Below are positions 36,209 through 46,529 of a stretch of 64,000 bases of DNA, one piece after another. The number at the start of each line of letters is the position of its first letter. Within the stretch, counting starts at the first letter, position 1. The notes under the pieces were generated by a model. That model saw nothing but the letters and a program-made list of their open reading frames with translations. It ran no database searches and was not told where the DNA came from. Made by a program: the position numbers and the translations under genes. The stretch comes from Druceiella hillmani. Lineage: Eukaryota; Arthropoda; Insecta; Lepidoptera; Hepialidae. Location of the stretch: the NCBI GenBank assembly GCA_039881145.1, contig JAYKKI010000074.1, positions 10,047,501 through 10,111,500 of the forward strand, written 5' to 3'.

Positions 36209-37249
36209 AACTATAATTACCATGGTAGTGTTAACTGGTATTATTTAATTATTAAAAAGCAGCAGAAGTTACTAAAAATTGTCTCAAACTCATAACATCC
36301 TTGTATCGTATTTAATGAGTTTCGCTATTAAATGACATTATATTTCATATTACTACAATAGCAATGTTATTTGAATGTGTATAATGATTGAAAACCAAAA
36401 ACAATAACTTTCAATCAACATACCAAAGCGGTGGACTAAATGACAAAGGTCTCGCACTTCTTCCAAATATATTTTCAAGAAAATAAGGTAGTCGACAAAA
36501 AATCGGAAAGTTATTTGTCGACGGAAAAGCAATAGCAGAGGAGAAAATAAAATGGAATGTCAGTCAAAGATGGACAAATAGGGGTACCGTAGTGCGGCCT
36601 GAATAAGTTTTGCCGGAAATCATCTGCGCCGGAATTTGCCGCCAATCACTTCCGCAGCTGTCGGAACATTGCGTTGAACATTACGAATTGTTGAACATTA
36701 CAAAGCGTATTCACTTTTTTTGGATCAGAAATTTGGAAATCATTTTTGAATAATGAAAAACAATGATATCACCGTTCTCACAAAAACATTCCTAACAAAC
36801 TTGCACGTCACTTTGAACACTTTCTAAAAATATAATACACTAGTAAGTGCAAAGTCAAAAAGGTGATAAATTATAAATAGGCAAGATATATTGCCAGCTT
36901 CTATAATCATAAGCATTTAAAACTAAACTTTTAAATGCCTCGATTTACTGACTACCAAAACTTTATGAAAACTGATTAGTAAGAGAAAATATCGTCTAAT
37001 CTAATTTACTTCCTACTCTTCAATAGAAATAGCAAAAAATATTAAATTAATTTTCCAACCGAACTTCAAAATTGTTCAAGTTTCAATTCATTAATGTAAT
37101 GTCAATCACTAGAATGTCTTGGTTATATTTTTTCAAGGATGTTCGTTAATATGGCCTCGTTAGTATGACAACTATGTTAAGCAAGTTAGAGAGATGCGTA
37201 TGTATCTTATATTGCTGGCTTAAAAAAAAGAACAACCCGACAAATTCAA
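36209..37249. other. AT-rich stretch with one GC-richer patch
   Basis: The patch at about 36580-36680 (GGTACCGTAGTGCGGCCTG, TGCGCCGGAATTTGCCGCC) shows no long frame and no partner in the window. It could be a conserved non-coding element or an exon too short to judge. Confidence 0.4.
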
Positions 37250-38572
37250 ATAGAACGCGCACAACGAGGTTTCCGTACACGTTAAGGCTCTTATAAACAT
37301 TTAAGGGTACACAGTATTTACTGATATTGATTTTTACGACATAAATATATTGCCCATTACATTTACCACAGACCTAAAAATATCATACATATTTAAAAAC
37401 TTATATGATATTTATAACCATCTCTAAAGTTTCCTACATCTTCAGGGTATACTTATAAAACCTTAATTTTGTGTCATTTTAGGTTATATATCTTCAGAAA
37501 TATATTGAAAATTATGCAACAAAAAGTTGTTTTTCACTTTTTTTTCAAAACTGCGGACCTAAAATTGTACTTAATATAGCATAAAATATTTACATACATA
37601 TGTATATATGTATGTAGGTTATTTCCTGATGACAAAATATAAACTACCCATTCATATTAAAACTTTTTCAGCAGTTCAAAAACAAAATTGTATGTTTGAT
37701 TAATTTTTCTTAATTTATGTTGGTTAGAGAAATATAAATTTTGATATGATTAAGTCTCAACCATTTCCATACTTTTTTTACCTGAATTTTTGAAGGAAAC
37801 ATTTCTAATTAGTGGATAATTACTTTATGACTTGAGAAAATTATTCGAAATTAGGAATGGTGTTATATTTATATTATCAATTTTCCCATCGACGCGTATA
37901 TTGTAATGTCAAAATATTATGTGCGTTTTATATGTCAATTTTCAACTATTACATTTAAAGAGCATCAAGATATTTTTAAATTAAGAATTATAACAATCTT
38001 ATTTTACTATGCCTTTAAGCTATGAAAAAACGCTTACTAGATGTTTAAAAGAATAAATATTATATTTTGGAGTACTGCGCTACTGTAGAAAGTCTATGAT
38101 GGTGAAAATCAATGAAGAAATATATAAGCACTATGGAAAACAAACCATTTGCGTATCGATTTTCCGATGTCAAAACTTTGCTTAGGGTTCTAAAAACCTA
38201 TTGTCTTCATTACTTTAGGTTTAGCAGTTTTATAAATAATGAGAGGAACATTGTTTGAAAGTTTTTCTGTATATCTCTGAAGCTATAAAAACTAAAATTA
38301 TGAAAAAATATATTTTTGAAACCATTATAATGAGCCTTTTCAATGACATCTCAGACTATAAGTATAGAGAGTAAAAACTAGTATCGAATAGCTATTTTGG
38401 TCAAAAAATCACCGTATATATTTTTAAATATTAGCTATTGTGGTATGTGCAAGTTAATATTTTTTTACTATGCCAAATTTTAAGTTTTGATAGCAGATGT
38501 AATAGATAGATGGAGAGACACCTTAATAATCTTCTAAAATTTCTATTTTTTTAGGTACGCAACCTAAAAATG
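37250..38572 (+). repeat. Old interspersed repeat, copy B (GGGTTCCGTA-type family)
   Basis: The left end, ACGAGGTTTCCGTACACG with ATTTAAGGGTACACAGTA and ACCACAGACCT, corresponds to copy A at 1783-1910. The right end, GTGCAAGTTAATAT with ACTATGCCAAATTTTAAG and a terminal TTAGGTACGCAACCTAAAAA, corresponds to 2338-2476. The terminal GGTTTCCGTA and TACGCAACC are imperfect inverted repeats of each other. The internal part is longer than in copy A and has no coding frame. Confidence 0.5.
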
Positions 38573-41005
38573 GAAAAAAAACAAAATGCCGCACAGTCAA
38601 GAAATATTTCTTGTGACTAAGTCTATACACGTGATTGAATCAAATTTAAGTTCGGCCACGTGTCTCACGACACTGCAACAGTTACATCATTTGTGATGTT
38701 TCTAATTACCCTCCGCAAAAATGGTAGGGAATAATGAGGAAAATAAAATAACAACTTATAAAAATCAGGTAATTTTTAATAGGGGTTCGAACAGGCTAAA
38801 TTTAACAAGGGTGGGGACTTTAAATAATACGCAATTTAAATATCTAACCAAAATACCTAAGTTGGTGCATTAGGTAAGTGGAGGGCGTAGGATTTAAGGA
38901 AACTATAAATTTTTCAAACTTGACTAAATTTATAGAGGCTGGCGCTTACACAGATTACGGTCGTCCCCCGCCTGAACACTTATAAGACCAACGTTCACGG
39001 AAATCCTTTTCTGGAATGTTTAAGTTTTTCACGATGAAACTTTGTTGTAAATATTGTTAAAACAAAAGGTTCTTACGCCGTTTTACTTGCAAGGTTCAAA
39101 TTGATGGTGAAAGGACCAAGAATAAGAAATTATTACCGACAATTGTTTATACTATAAATTTAAATAATGATATTATAATTTTGGTTACATTACCACATAC
39201 ATCAAGAATATCGCCCATCGAACGTGTACTCACAAGTACTTATGAAAGCCTCTTACAACTACGATGCTGGTAATATTTAAATCAAGTTCGAATCTCGATG
39301 CCTGAGTTTTATTTCTTTACTTTTTTTGTTATTCTTTCGTTAAAAAAAATATTATTAACAGAGTTAAAATGATATTTGTCCTATCCTGCTCTCAGGGTAT
39401 ATTTGGTATATAAAGTCCACATTTATAATGAAGACGTATATTTTTTTCTTTACAAAACTCTGTTATTATGTAAATTATCTAAACTTATTTTTGAGCATTA
39501 ATATATCATATTTATAATGATATTATTTAGTGTCGACGTAGATAAAATATGATTAGTTGGATTCGTACGATGATTCGACGTAGATAAAATATGATTAGTT
39601 GGCTGCATTGTTTTGGTTTATTCGTATATTTTTGTGAATATTTATTCATATATCTTTGTGAATATGTACGATGATATTGGTTGCCAAAATATTTACTTCT
39701 ATAGTGCTGTCTTAAGCACACTATTTTTTTTAAGTTCTGAATAATATTTTTGAAGTTTTTTTTCGTGATAGTTTCAGTTAGCTATTATTATAAATTTAAA
39801 TTAAGAAGACAACGTTCAAAAATATGAAATGACATGGTACTTAACTGACTTCATTCATCATTACTTCTAATTTAAAACAAGTGCAAACTGTCATTATTTA
39901 CATCAACCTATTTTATATTCTTTAATCACCTGTCTCTATAAATTATCTACAAAAATTTTACTTAATAGAGAAAGAACCATTTATAACGGTTTCACGTTCC
40001 AATCAATTACATTATCGGCTGAGGAACACTTCTATCTTCATCTATTATCTACAGATATTAATATCAACATTATGCCCTAGTAGGTGCAAGATACTCACAT
40101 GGTATGACATAACAGTAGTGACAGTACATTGCATTTCTGTTGGTTTAGTCAGTAGAGACCGTGCCTTACAAAATATGAGTTAGTAATAATTTTGATATAT
40201 ATTGGTTGAGTGAAAATTCTTATGCAAAATGCAAATTTTTGGGGCTTTCATCTTAGATTTAAGGTGCAATAAATTATTTCTGAATATTTTGATAATTATA
40301 TTCTATCAACATATTTCCCTTTTTTTGGCCATTCCGCTCGATTGAAAGAGACTTCCTCATCATTATCTTCTGATTTGTTAATTCTTCTAGGAATCTAAAA
40401 TTAAATTTTTGAAAATGCATTTGGGTCACTAGATACTCCAGAACGCATAATGGCAGATGTTTCGAAAAGTGTGCTTTCTGCGTAATATTCCCATTACGAT
40501 GGTGATATTAATTCAATGAGTTTTCTTGAACCGAATTGCAACAAATGTGTACTAATTCCAATCAATAGCTTTATATATATTTATTGATAAGGAAAATCGA
40601 GGTATTGCCGCAAAAATTACATATTGTGATAAAGCTTCACGTATTATATTCCATTTATCAAAATAACCACCCTATTCTTTTAAAATTATTTCACAGGAAA
40701 ACTGGCGAATAATTTCGAATTACAATTACACTATTTCAAAAAGAGTTACATGATAGTTATTTTGCCATATGGTAATCCTGTCAAAATGATAAATACCAAA
40801 ATGACAGCAGCTGTTTCCTTAACAATTCGAAGCCGTTCTTTTGTAGGATTTATTTATTTCGCCGTTTAACAGTTGTCCGATAGAAGTTTGTATCAGGTGC
40901 CTTCATCAAATTCTTCATAACTTAGAAAATCATTTATACTGAAATTAAAAGTTGGAGTGAAAAATGGACGTTACATCGACTCTAGAGGAAGAAAGTTACA
41001 TATTT
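38573..41005. other. AT-rich stretch, no gene seen
   Basis: Contains the tandem repeat at 39533-39602. A TTCGAATCTCG phrase near 39290 resembles a Pol III B box, but the surroundings do not match the SINE family here, so I do not call one. Confidence 0.45.
39533..39602. repeat. Tandem duplication of 28 bp, period 42
   Basis: The 28-mer starting TCGACGTAGATAAAATATG and ending TTAGTTGG is present unchanged at 39533-39560 and 39575-39602. It is followed by a second looser pair, TTCGTATATTTTTGTGAATA / TTCATATATCTTTGTGAATA, at about 39619 and 39645. Confidence 0.9.
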
Positions 41006-41097
41006 ACGATGACTCTCATACGTACTATTTAACTCAATTATTAGAAAGAATCTTGACGTTGACCCTCATATATACTACTTAACTCAACTGTTAGAAA
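41006..41097. repeat. Tandem duplication, period about 50
   Basis: Two units, ACGATGACTCTCATACGTAC and ACGTTGACCCTCATATATAC, each continue into TATTTAACTCAAT/TACTTAACTCAAC and end in GTTAGAAA/ATTAGAAA. Units are 42 bases long, at about 41006 and 41056. Confidence 0.8.
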
Positions 41098-41367
41098 TTG
41101 GCGAGTTAACTTCAAAAGCTTCAATAGTTGTTCTAGACCCAGCGCTGTAGTGGAGGCAAGAAGTAACTCACTTCGTGAGTCATGCTTTAATCTACCGACC
41201 GGATATTTTGCAAAGATCGGATACGTGTGCGATATGACAACGGGCATGGCCGATATTGACATCCACCTGGCGAGCGATAAGGAAGTACACTGAGATAATG
41301 ACGTTGTTGGTATATCGTATGTAAAATAAACGTCCTTGATCCGAGCAAATACATCTGGTGTATGCAA
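41041..41367 (-). other. GC-richer open region of unknown status
   Basis: A 108-codon minus-strand frame overlaps a plus-strand frame of at least 67 codons open through 41107-41313 without a start. Local GC content is higher than the flanks. The minus frame contains a mildly hydrophobic stretch MSISAMPVVISHTYPIF. Part of it overlaps the tandem duplication, which argues against a gene. I recognise no family on either strand. It could be an exon, an old transposon piece or chance. Confidence 0.15.
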
Positions 41368-42371
41368 ATAGGTATTTATAGCAAAAAACTTAAACTTCTT
41401 ATTCTATCTTCGTATTATAGACATAAACCGTTTATTCTGATCAACAGGTATGATTACTATCCACATCTAAGGAAAAAAAATGATACTATGGAAACAATAA
41501 GTGGCTACAGCCAAACGCTCTCTGTAATCGAAAACGCCACAAAACATATTCCATTTAATTAGGCGAGGAATATTTCTTTGTCCTATATTTTGTATTAATT
41601 CGATGAAGGGCGCTTGTCTTAGATGTCTTCGTAGAGGCTCCATCTGTAAGTAAAGGAGTTTTGGGCATTTGAGGACGAAAAATGATTTAAACACATTAAA
41701 ACGCACATATACTTCCGTACAAATAATTATTTTTATACTTAATACTGCGAATCTTGCACATACAAAGAATAAATTTATAATGACTAGTTACAAACCGTAT
41801 TTATATAAAAAATAGAAAGACGAAAATAGCAACAACGAAAAGAAAGCGAAAGAACAGAGAAGAAATAATAGCTTTAATTTGACGTTTTTAAACAATATCT
41901 ATATGTCAAACCGATAAAACTAGCAAAGTAATCTAAATAAATTTGCCAAACAAATATCCATTTAAGCCTTAACAAAGTCTCAGAATTAGAAAATAAATCT
42001 CTTGTATCCAATAAATATAAATATAAATATATGCATACATATAAATATATCAATATAATTCCTACAATTGATCGGTGACAAAATTTTGCTAGTGCGATTT
42101 AACTACGAGGAATGGCTTGTGTTGCAATTTTTTAAAGCGCTAAGTGTATTTTTAAATACACAAAATATAAAATTTAAAAAAAAATACCCGAATTCATTTT
42201 GTAATTTCTATGTATAAATATCAAAATGTATTAAATGGAAATAATCCGAGAATTGTAAGGAAAATTAAAATAAAGTCGAAAATTTTAGATTACTTCTCAA
42301 AGATTTGAATAACCATCATGCTTTATATTCTTGCCTTAAAGATTTCTTAAATTTCTTAAATTCAAATCGGG
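41368..42371. other. AT-rich stretch, no gene seen
   Basis: Includes a loose AAATAT/ATATAA-rich run at 42010-42056. Nothing else is recognised. Confidence 0.5.
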
Positions 42372-42429
42372 TTGAAGTATGTCTTGATGCCCTGTGAGTA
42401 CCCTCACAAGGCATCAAGACATACTTCAA
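42372..42429. repeat. Hairpin of about 27 bp with a 4-base loop
   Basis: TTGAAGTATGTCTTGATGCC (42372-42391) is exactly complemented at 42410-42429. The stem continues inward through CTGTGAG / CTCACAA with a single mismatch. The length would suit a small-RNA precursor, but I see no other sign of one. Confidence 0.9.
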
Positions 42430-42656
42430 ATCATAATTTTAGTTAGTTTTCTATTCGAAACTTCACTCCGACGAACTGTTACTGAAACATACAAATTTGC
42501 AATCAATTGTAAATCATCATTTTAACTAGGTCAATACCCATCTATTTTCCAACATTTTCGTTATAAAATATGGAAATGGTAAATGAATTTTCTAAGTACT
42601 TTTAATATCATAAACAGTAAAAAAACTGAAAGATACAGATATCTTCAACAAGGCAT

Positions 42657-42713
42657 GAGTAAAGTTTTGCATGATGAATGCAAACTTTACTCAAAGGAGT
42701 AAAGTTTGCATTC
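42657..42713. repeat. Three-part inverted repeat (nested hairpins)
   Basis: GAGTAAAGTTTTGCAT (42657-42672), ATGCAAACTTTACTC (42678-42692) and GAGTAAAGTTTGCATTC (42697-42713) are forward, inverted and forward copies of one motif. The last two form a 17-bp perfect stem with a 4-base loop (42676-42713). Confidence 0.9.
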
Positions 42714-43893
42714 AACATAGCGGCTACATGGAATAGCATAATACGACAAGGTTTTCTTGTGTATTTAGACACTTTTAAATAATCAAATAGTAATATTTCA
42801 CAGTGTAAATGTATTGCTTACTGTATCTTTTATAAGTGTAAAAATATTGCTTGTACCATAAATTATAAACTAGCATAATCGCTACGTAATCTACTAGTCA
42901 GATTTTACCCACCCTGGATTTATCATAATTTTTGATTTAGTAATTTAGGTAGTAAGAAGTAAGTGCTTAAATTTTGCATATTTTTTTGGATATCTTTTTA
43001 AGTATACAATTTAAAATTATGAAATATTTGTAATCCTCATTACAAGTACTTACAAATAATATAAGCACGTGATGTACACAATTAAATAAAAATTGTTTAG
43101 CACTTCATTTATTCTCTTTTTTATTCTTATATGAATATTTAAAAACTACATTATATTAAATTAATCTTGGTAGTTCATGAAAATTGACCGTACGATCACG
43201 GCATTCATGAAAATTCTTTATTAAAATTGGATTTGTATGAGAAATAAACAAAACAAAATATCCAAAAGTAGAAAATATTTTCATTGTCAAGAGCGACCTC
43301 AAATATTAATAAATTTTTGTTAGTGAAAAAAAATTGGTTAGGATTTTTTTCATTATTTCAAAGGCATTCAATGCTATATAATACCAATTCATAAAATATT
43401 AAAAAAGAATTTTAAAAAGTTATCATTATAACACGTAGCAAAATTTAAATGTTTTCCTAACTCCTTAAACTTTTGTTGTTAATACAGATTTGTAGCAGTT
43501 TTTTTTTAATTAAATTGCACAAAAAATATATATTGCATTAAGAAACATTACCATTTCAGTAATTATTTGCCATTTGGAAAATTACAATCTATAATATTAA
43601 TATTATTTTATTTATTTGGGTTAATAGTATCAATGATACCCCATAAAAATGGCGTTGCAAAGAAAATGATGGAAAGTGCGACCCTTATCCTGTAGGAGGT
43701 TGAAAATCCCCTAAAACAAATCGGACCTTTTATTTTTCTTCAGAAGCAACGGATTGATTAAAATTGAAGAAATGTTATATTGTATAATGTAGCATTGCTT
43801 TTAAGAGCTCCAGGAAATAAACAAACCCCCGCAATAGGTGTACCTGGTAAGTATAAAACTCATTTTCATTACATCTAATACTTTTAATTATAA
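42714..43893. other. AT-rich stretch, no gene seen
   Basis: No motif or repeat recognised. Confidence 0.5.
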
Positions 43894-43945
43894 TTAAATT
43901 AAACTACGTGATGTAGTATTATTTGTACTTTATTTAAATTCTTTA

Positions 43946-43987
43946 CCACGACCTAGGTTTCGTTGTATTACAACACCTTCAGGTGGG
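43946..43987 (-). other. Hammerhead-ribozyme-like motif (copy 2, left arm)
   Basis: The minus strand reads CCCAC-CTGAAGG-T-GTTGT-AAT-ACAAC-GAAAC-CTAGGTC-GTGG. It has perfect helix I and helix II pairing. The core A9 is G, which would be expected to impair cleavage. Confidence 0.35.
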
Positions 43988-44006
43988 TAATTAGCAAAGA
44001 TAATTG

Positions 44007-44050
44007 CCCACCTGATGGTGTTGTAATACAACAAAACCTAGGTCGTCGTA
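44007..44050 (+). other. Hammerhead-ribozyme-like motif, degenerate (copy 2, right arm)
   Basis: CCCAC-CTGATGG, GTTGT/ACAAC stem, AAAAC in place of GAAAC, CTAGGTC, GTCG in place of GTGG. Core G12 and one helix I pair are changed, so this copy looks inactivated. Confidence 0.3.
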
Positions 44051-44155
44051 AAGAATTTAAATAGATTAGAAGTAATACTACATAACGTAGTTTAATTTAA
44101 TAATATTTTTCACAATTAATAATGAATTTCCACAAAATTAAAGCCAAATATATTC

Positions 44156-46345
44156 AAGCTTTTAATTACGTTTAATGAAGCAAAATCATACTATCACAGC
44201 TTCCTGTTACATCAAAATAAATACCGACCAAGAACATGTAGAACACGTACACGATGGGTTCCGTAGCCATCTAATAAATAAATATATATACATTAAAATA
44301 GGTATGTATTATGCAATATTTAAATTTGTTAATGTTCTTTAAATCAATTTTTTTCAAATCTATAAGTTCCAAAGGTGGACCAAATTAGTCAATGGTATAC
44401 CAAATTACAAAACGTTTCGCTTAATATTCATTTAGAACGCGCCTACGATAATTGTGGCATATCGATAAAAAGTTTTTCCATTTTCGTAAATATTTCTTTA
44501 AGTTCATTTGATTCCTTATACTATCGCATTTATTTACCAAAATCGGACGGGGTTATTTGATTAATTAATTTTTATTTTTTGTATTGCATTAGTAGGTACC
44601 CTATCTAAACTAAAACGTCACATAAGAAAATTAACCACTAATCGTTACAATAATAAAAAAGTTTCAACTGTATTTAAATAGATGGCACTGTATCATCTCG
44701 CAGAAACTATTTATATAAAAAAACACTTGTCTTTATACATTCTTTCCTACTCTTATTTTTTCTTCTTAATAATATGTTATAAATACTAAAGACTACAAAA
44801 TTCACTTTTTCTATTAGATATTACGATACATTTTATTAAAGTAGTACTAAGTTTAAATTTTATGTTAATATCTCATAAGAACTGGTTCACATTGAGAAAG
44901 ATTTTTTTATCCAAGAAGACGTTTTTTATAACTGTTTTTTTTATGAACAAGAGAATTTTTTTATAATTTCCTTGAAAAATAATTGCTGAGACATATAGTT
45001 TTATATTTTTCAGATCTTTTTACAAACTTGCTTTAAAAGTTAAGTTGAGAGGCACATGGCGTCTTTTTAACATTTATGAGCGCGAATATATTGAGGCAGA
45101 AGCATTAAACTGACTTAGTTCCGAAAGTTTTATTTTAAATAATATTTTCATCAACCCACTACTCACGAAGTTGCGATTTCAGTATTAATATGCATTACTG
45201 GTGTTTTCGTTTACTTCGTTCAACAACAAGAACATTTAGTCGGTTTGTTTAATCTAATAATGTATTCACACGACCAGCCTTTCAATGAGTGTCGCTGTAC
45301 GTAACCAGTGTGCTCTTGAGGTCAAATTGCGTGAACTTAATTTAGCAGAAACATTCTTAGCACAATAAGATGCCTGCCAAAATGTGACTGGATAAACCTC
45401 TAGGGAAATTTGGTAAATCGAGCACCGTTGTCGTTTACATTTCATTATTTTTGAATAAGAAGATCCGCCCAAAAGGCACCAGAGTTCCGTCTGAGAAATC
45501 ACCCTTCATTACGAGCCTTGCCGAGACAGTTTTATCACAGATGTTTTGTTCTTATCGCCAGCGGGATACCTCCAAAACTTAGCAAGTGCGCCTATATTGT
45601 GAACGAATTGTGAGTCACGCGTGTTTCATTTGCGAGCAAGCGTTAGGGATTTTTCATCTCACAGAGGCAATCGCCAAAAACAAATTTCATACATATTGTA
45701 TATATAAAATACGCAAGAGGGAAACAAAATAAAATCACAGTCATCATGAAGATGGTATGCCAGACAGATCATAAATTTATTTTAGTACGTCTTTACTGTT
45801 ATTTCAGAACAAAATGACTACATTTATGACTTCGAATAAACAAAAATATTTTACAGTATCATTTGCAAGAGAGAAAGGGTGGAGGAGACGAGTTTTGATT
45901 AATGGGTCAATATCTGGAATAAAGTAGAAACAAAAAACATTTTTTAGGTTTTATTCTTTCTATATATTGGACAACACAAAAATAACTACCAATTGAAATG
46001 AGGCTTTCATTGTGCTAATACTTTTTAGTTCAGATTACAATCTGTCTTTGAGTACAGATTACACTCTGTGTCACCTGTTGTTTGGGTTGTATATTGCCTA
46101 AGCGACTTGACATTTATTTATTCGCAATGGCAGAGTTAAAACCAAAAAGTGATGAGTAGAAATTGTCAATACTGTCACAAAATATAACTTAAAATTTGAG
46201 CTAAATATAAATCACTGTTATCTCGATGAAAGATATTGTTGAGATAAGAACCTCATTAGTGAACAAATGGTTCACTATATTATATACCAAAATGTATGTG
46301 AACTACGCCTTGGATAACATGTAAGAATAAAAACTTTATATAAGA
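44156..46345. other. AT-rich stretch with two small items
   Basis: 44238-44290 carries ACACGTACACGATGGGTTCC then GTAGCC, a likely left-end fragment of the repeat family at 1783 and 37250. A GC-richer block at 45260-45690 (with a 78-codon minus frame at 45266-45502) is unassigned. The rest is anonymous AT-rich DNA. Confidence 0.4.
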
Positions 46346-46529
46346 TTAAATGAAAATACGTGATGTAGTATTACTTCCTTTAAGTTCTTTACCACGACCT
46401 AGGTTTTGTTGTATTACAATATCTTCAGGTGGGCTGTTAGTTATAGAAAGTAGAAATAATACTACATCACGTAGTTTCATTTAATCGTGAATAATGGATT
46501 TCTATAAAATGAATGTCAAATATATTCAA
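46346..46529. mobile_element. Long palindromic element, copy 3, internally deleted
   Basis: The left arm, from TTAAATGAAAATACGTGATG through ACCACGACCTAGGTTTTG to TCTTCAGGTGGGCTGTTAG, is intact. It is joined directly at about 46440 to the outer right arm (AGAAAGTAGAAATAATACTA, CATCACGTAGTTTCATTTAA). The inner right arm of roughly 70-80 bp is missing. The shared right flank (GAATAATGGATTTCTATAAA ... CAAATATATTCAA) runs to 46529. Confidence 0.85.
46392..46433 (-). other. Hammerhead-ribozyme-like motif (copy 3, left arm)
   Basis: The minus strand reads CCCAC-CTGAAGA-T-ATTGT-AAT-ACAAC-AAAAC-CTAGGTC-GTGG. The CUGANGA core is canonical, but G12 is A and the helix II closing pair is A/C, so it looks inactivated. 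Confidence 0.3.

Larger units (their letters stand above)
43894..44150. mobile_element. Long palindromic element, copy 2
   Basis: Inverted repeat 43894-44100 with the same ordered blocks as copy 1: TTAAACTACGTGATG, ACCACGACCTAGGTTTCG, TTGTATTACAACACCTTCAG and a GGTGGGTAATT centre. The outermost TGTAATCAACAATT part of copy 1 is absent. After the right arm comes a flank, AATAATGAATTTCCACAAAA then GCCAAATATATTCAA (to about 44156), shared with copies 3 and 4 but not copy 1. The arms have diverged more than in copy 1. Confidence 0.85.

Noticed and set aside
39215..39310. A third SINE, from TTCGAATCTCG
   Set aside because: Only the box-like phrase fits. The flanks do not match either SINE copy.
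41041..41367. Protein-coding gene on the minus strand
   Set aside because: The frame overlaps a tandem duplication, no family is recognised and an opposing frame is equally open, so it is listed only as a region of unknown status.
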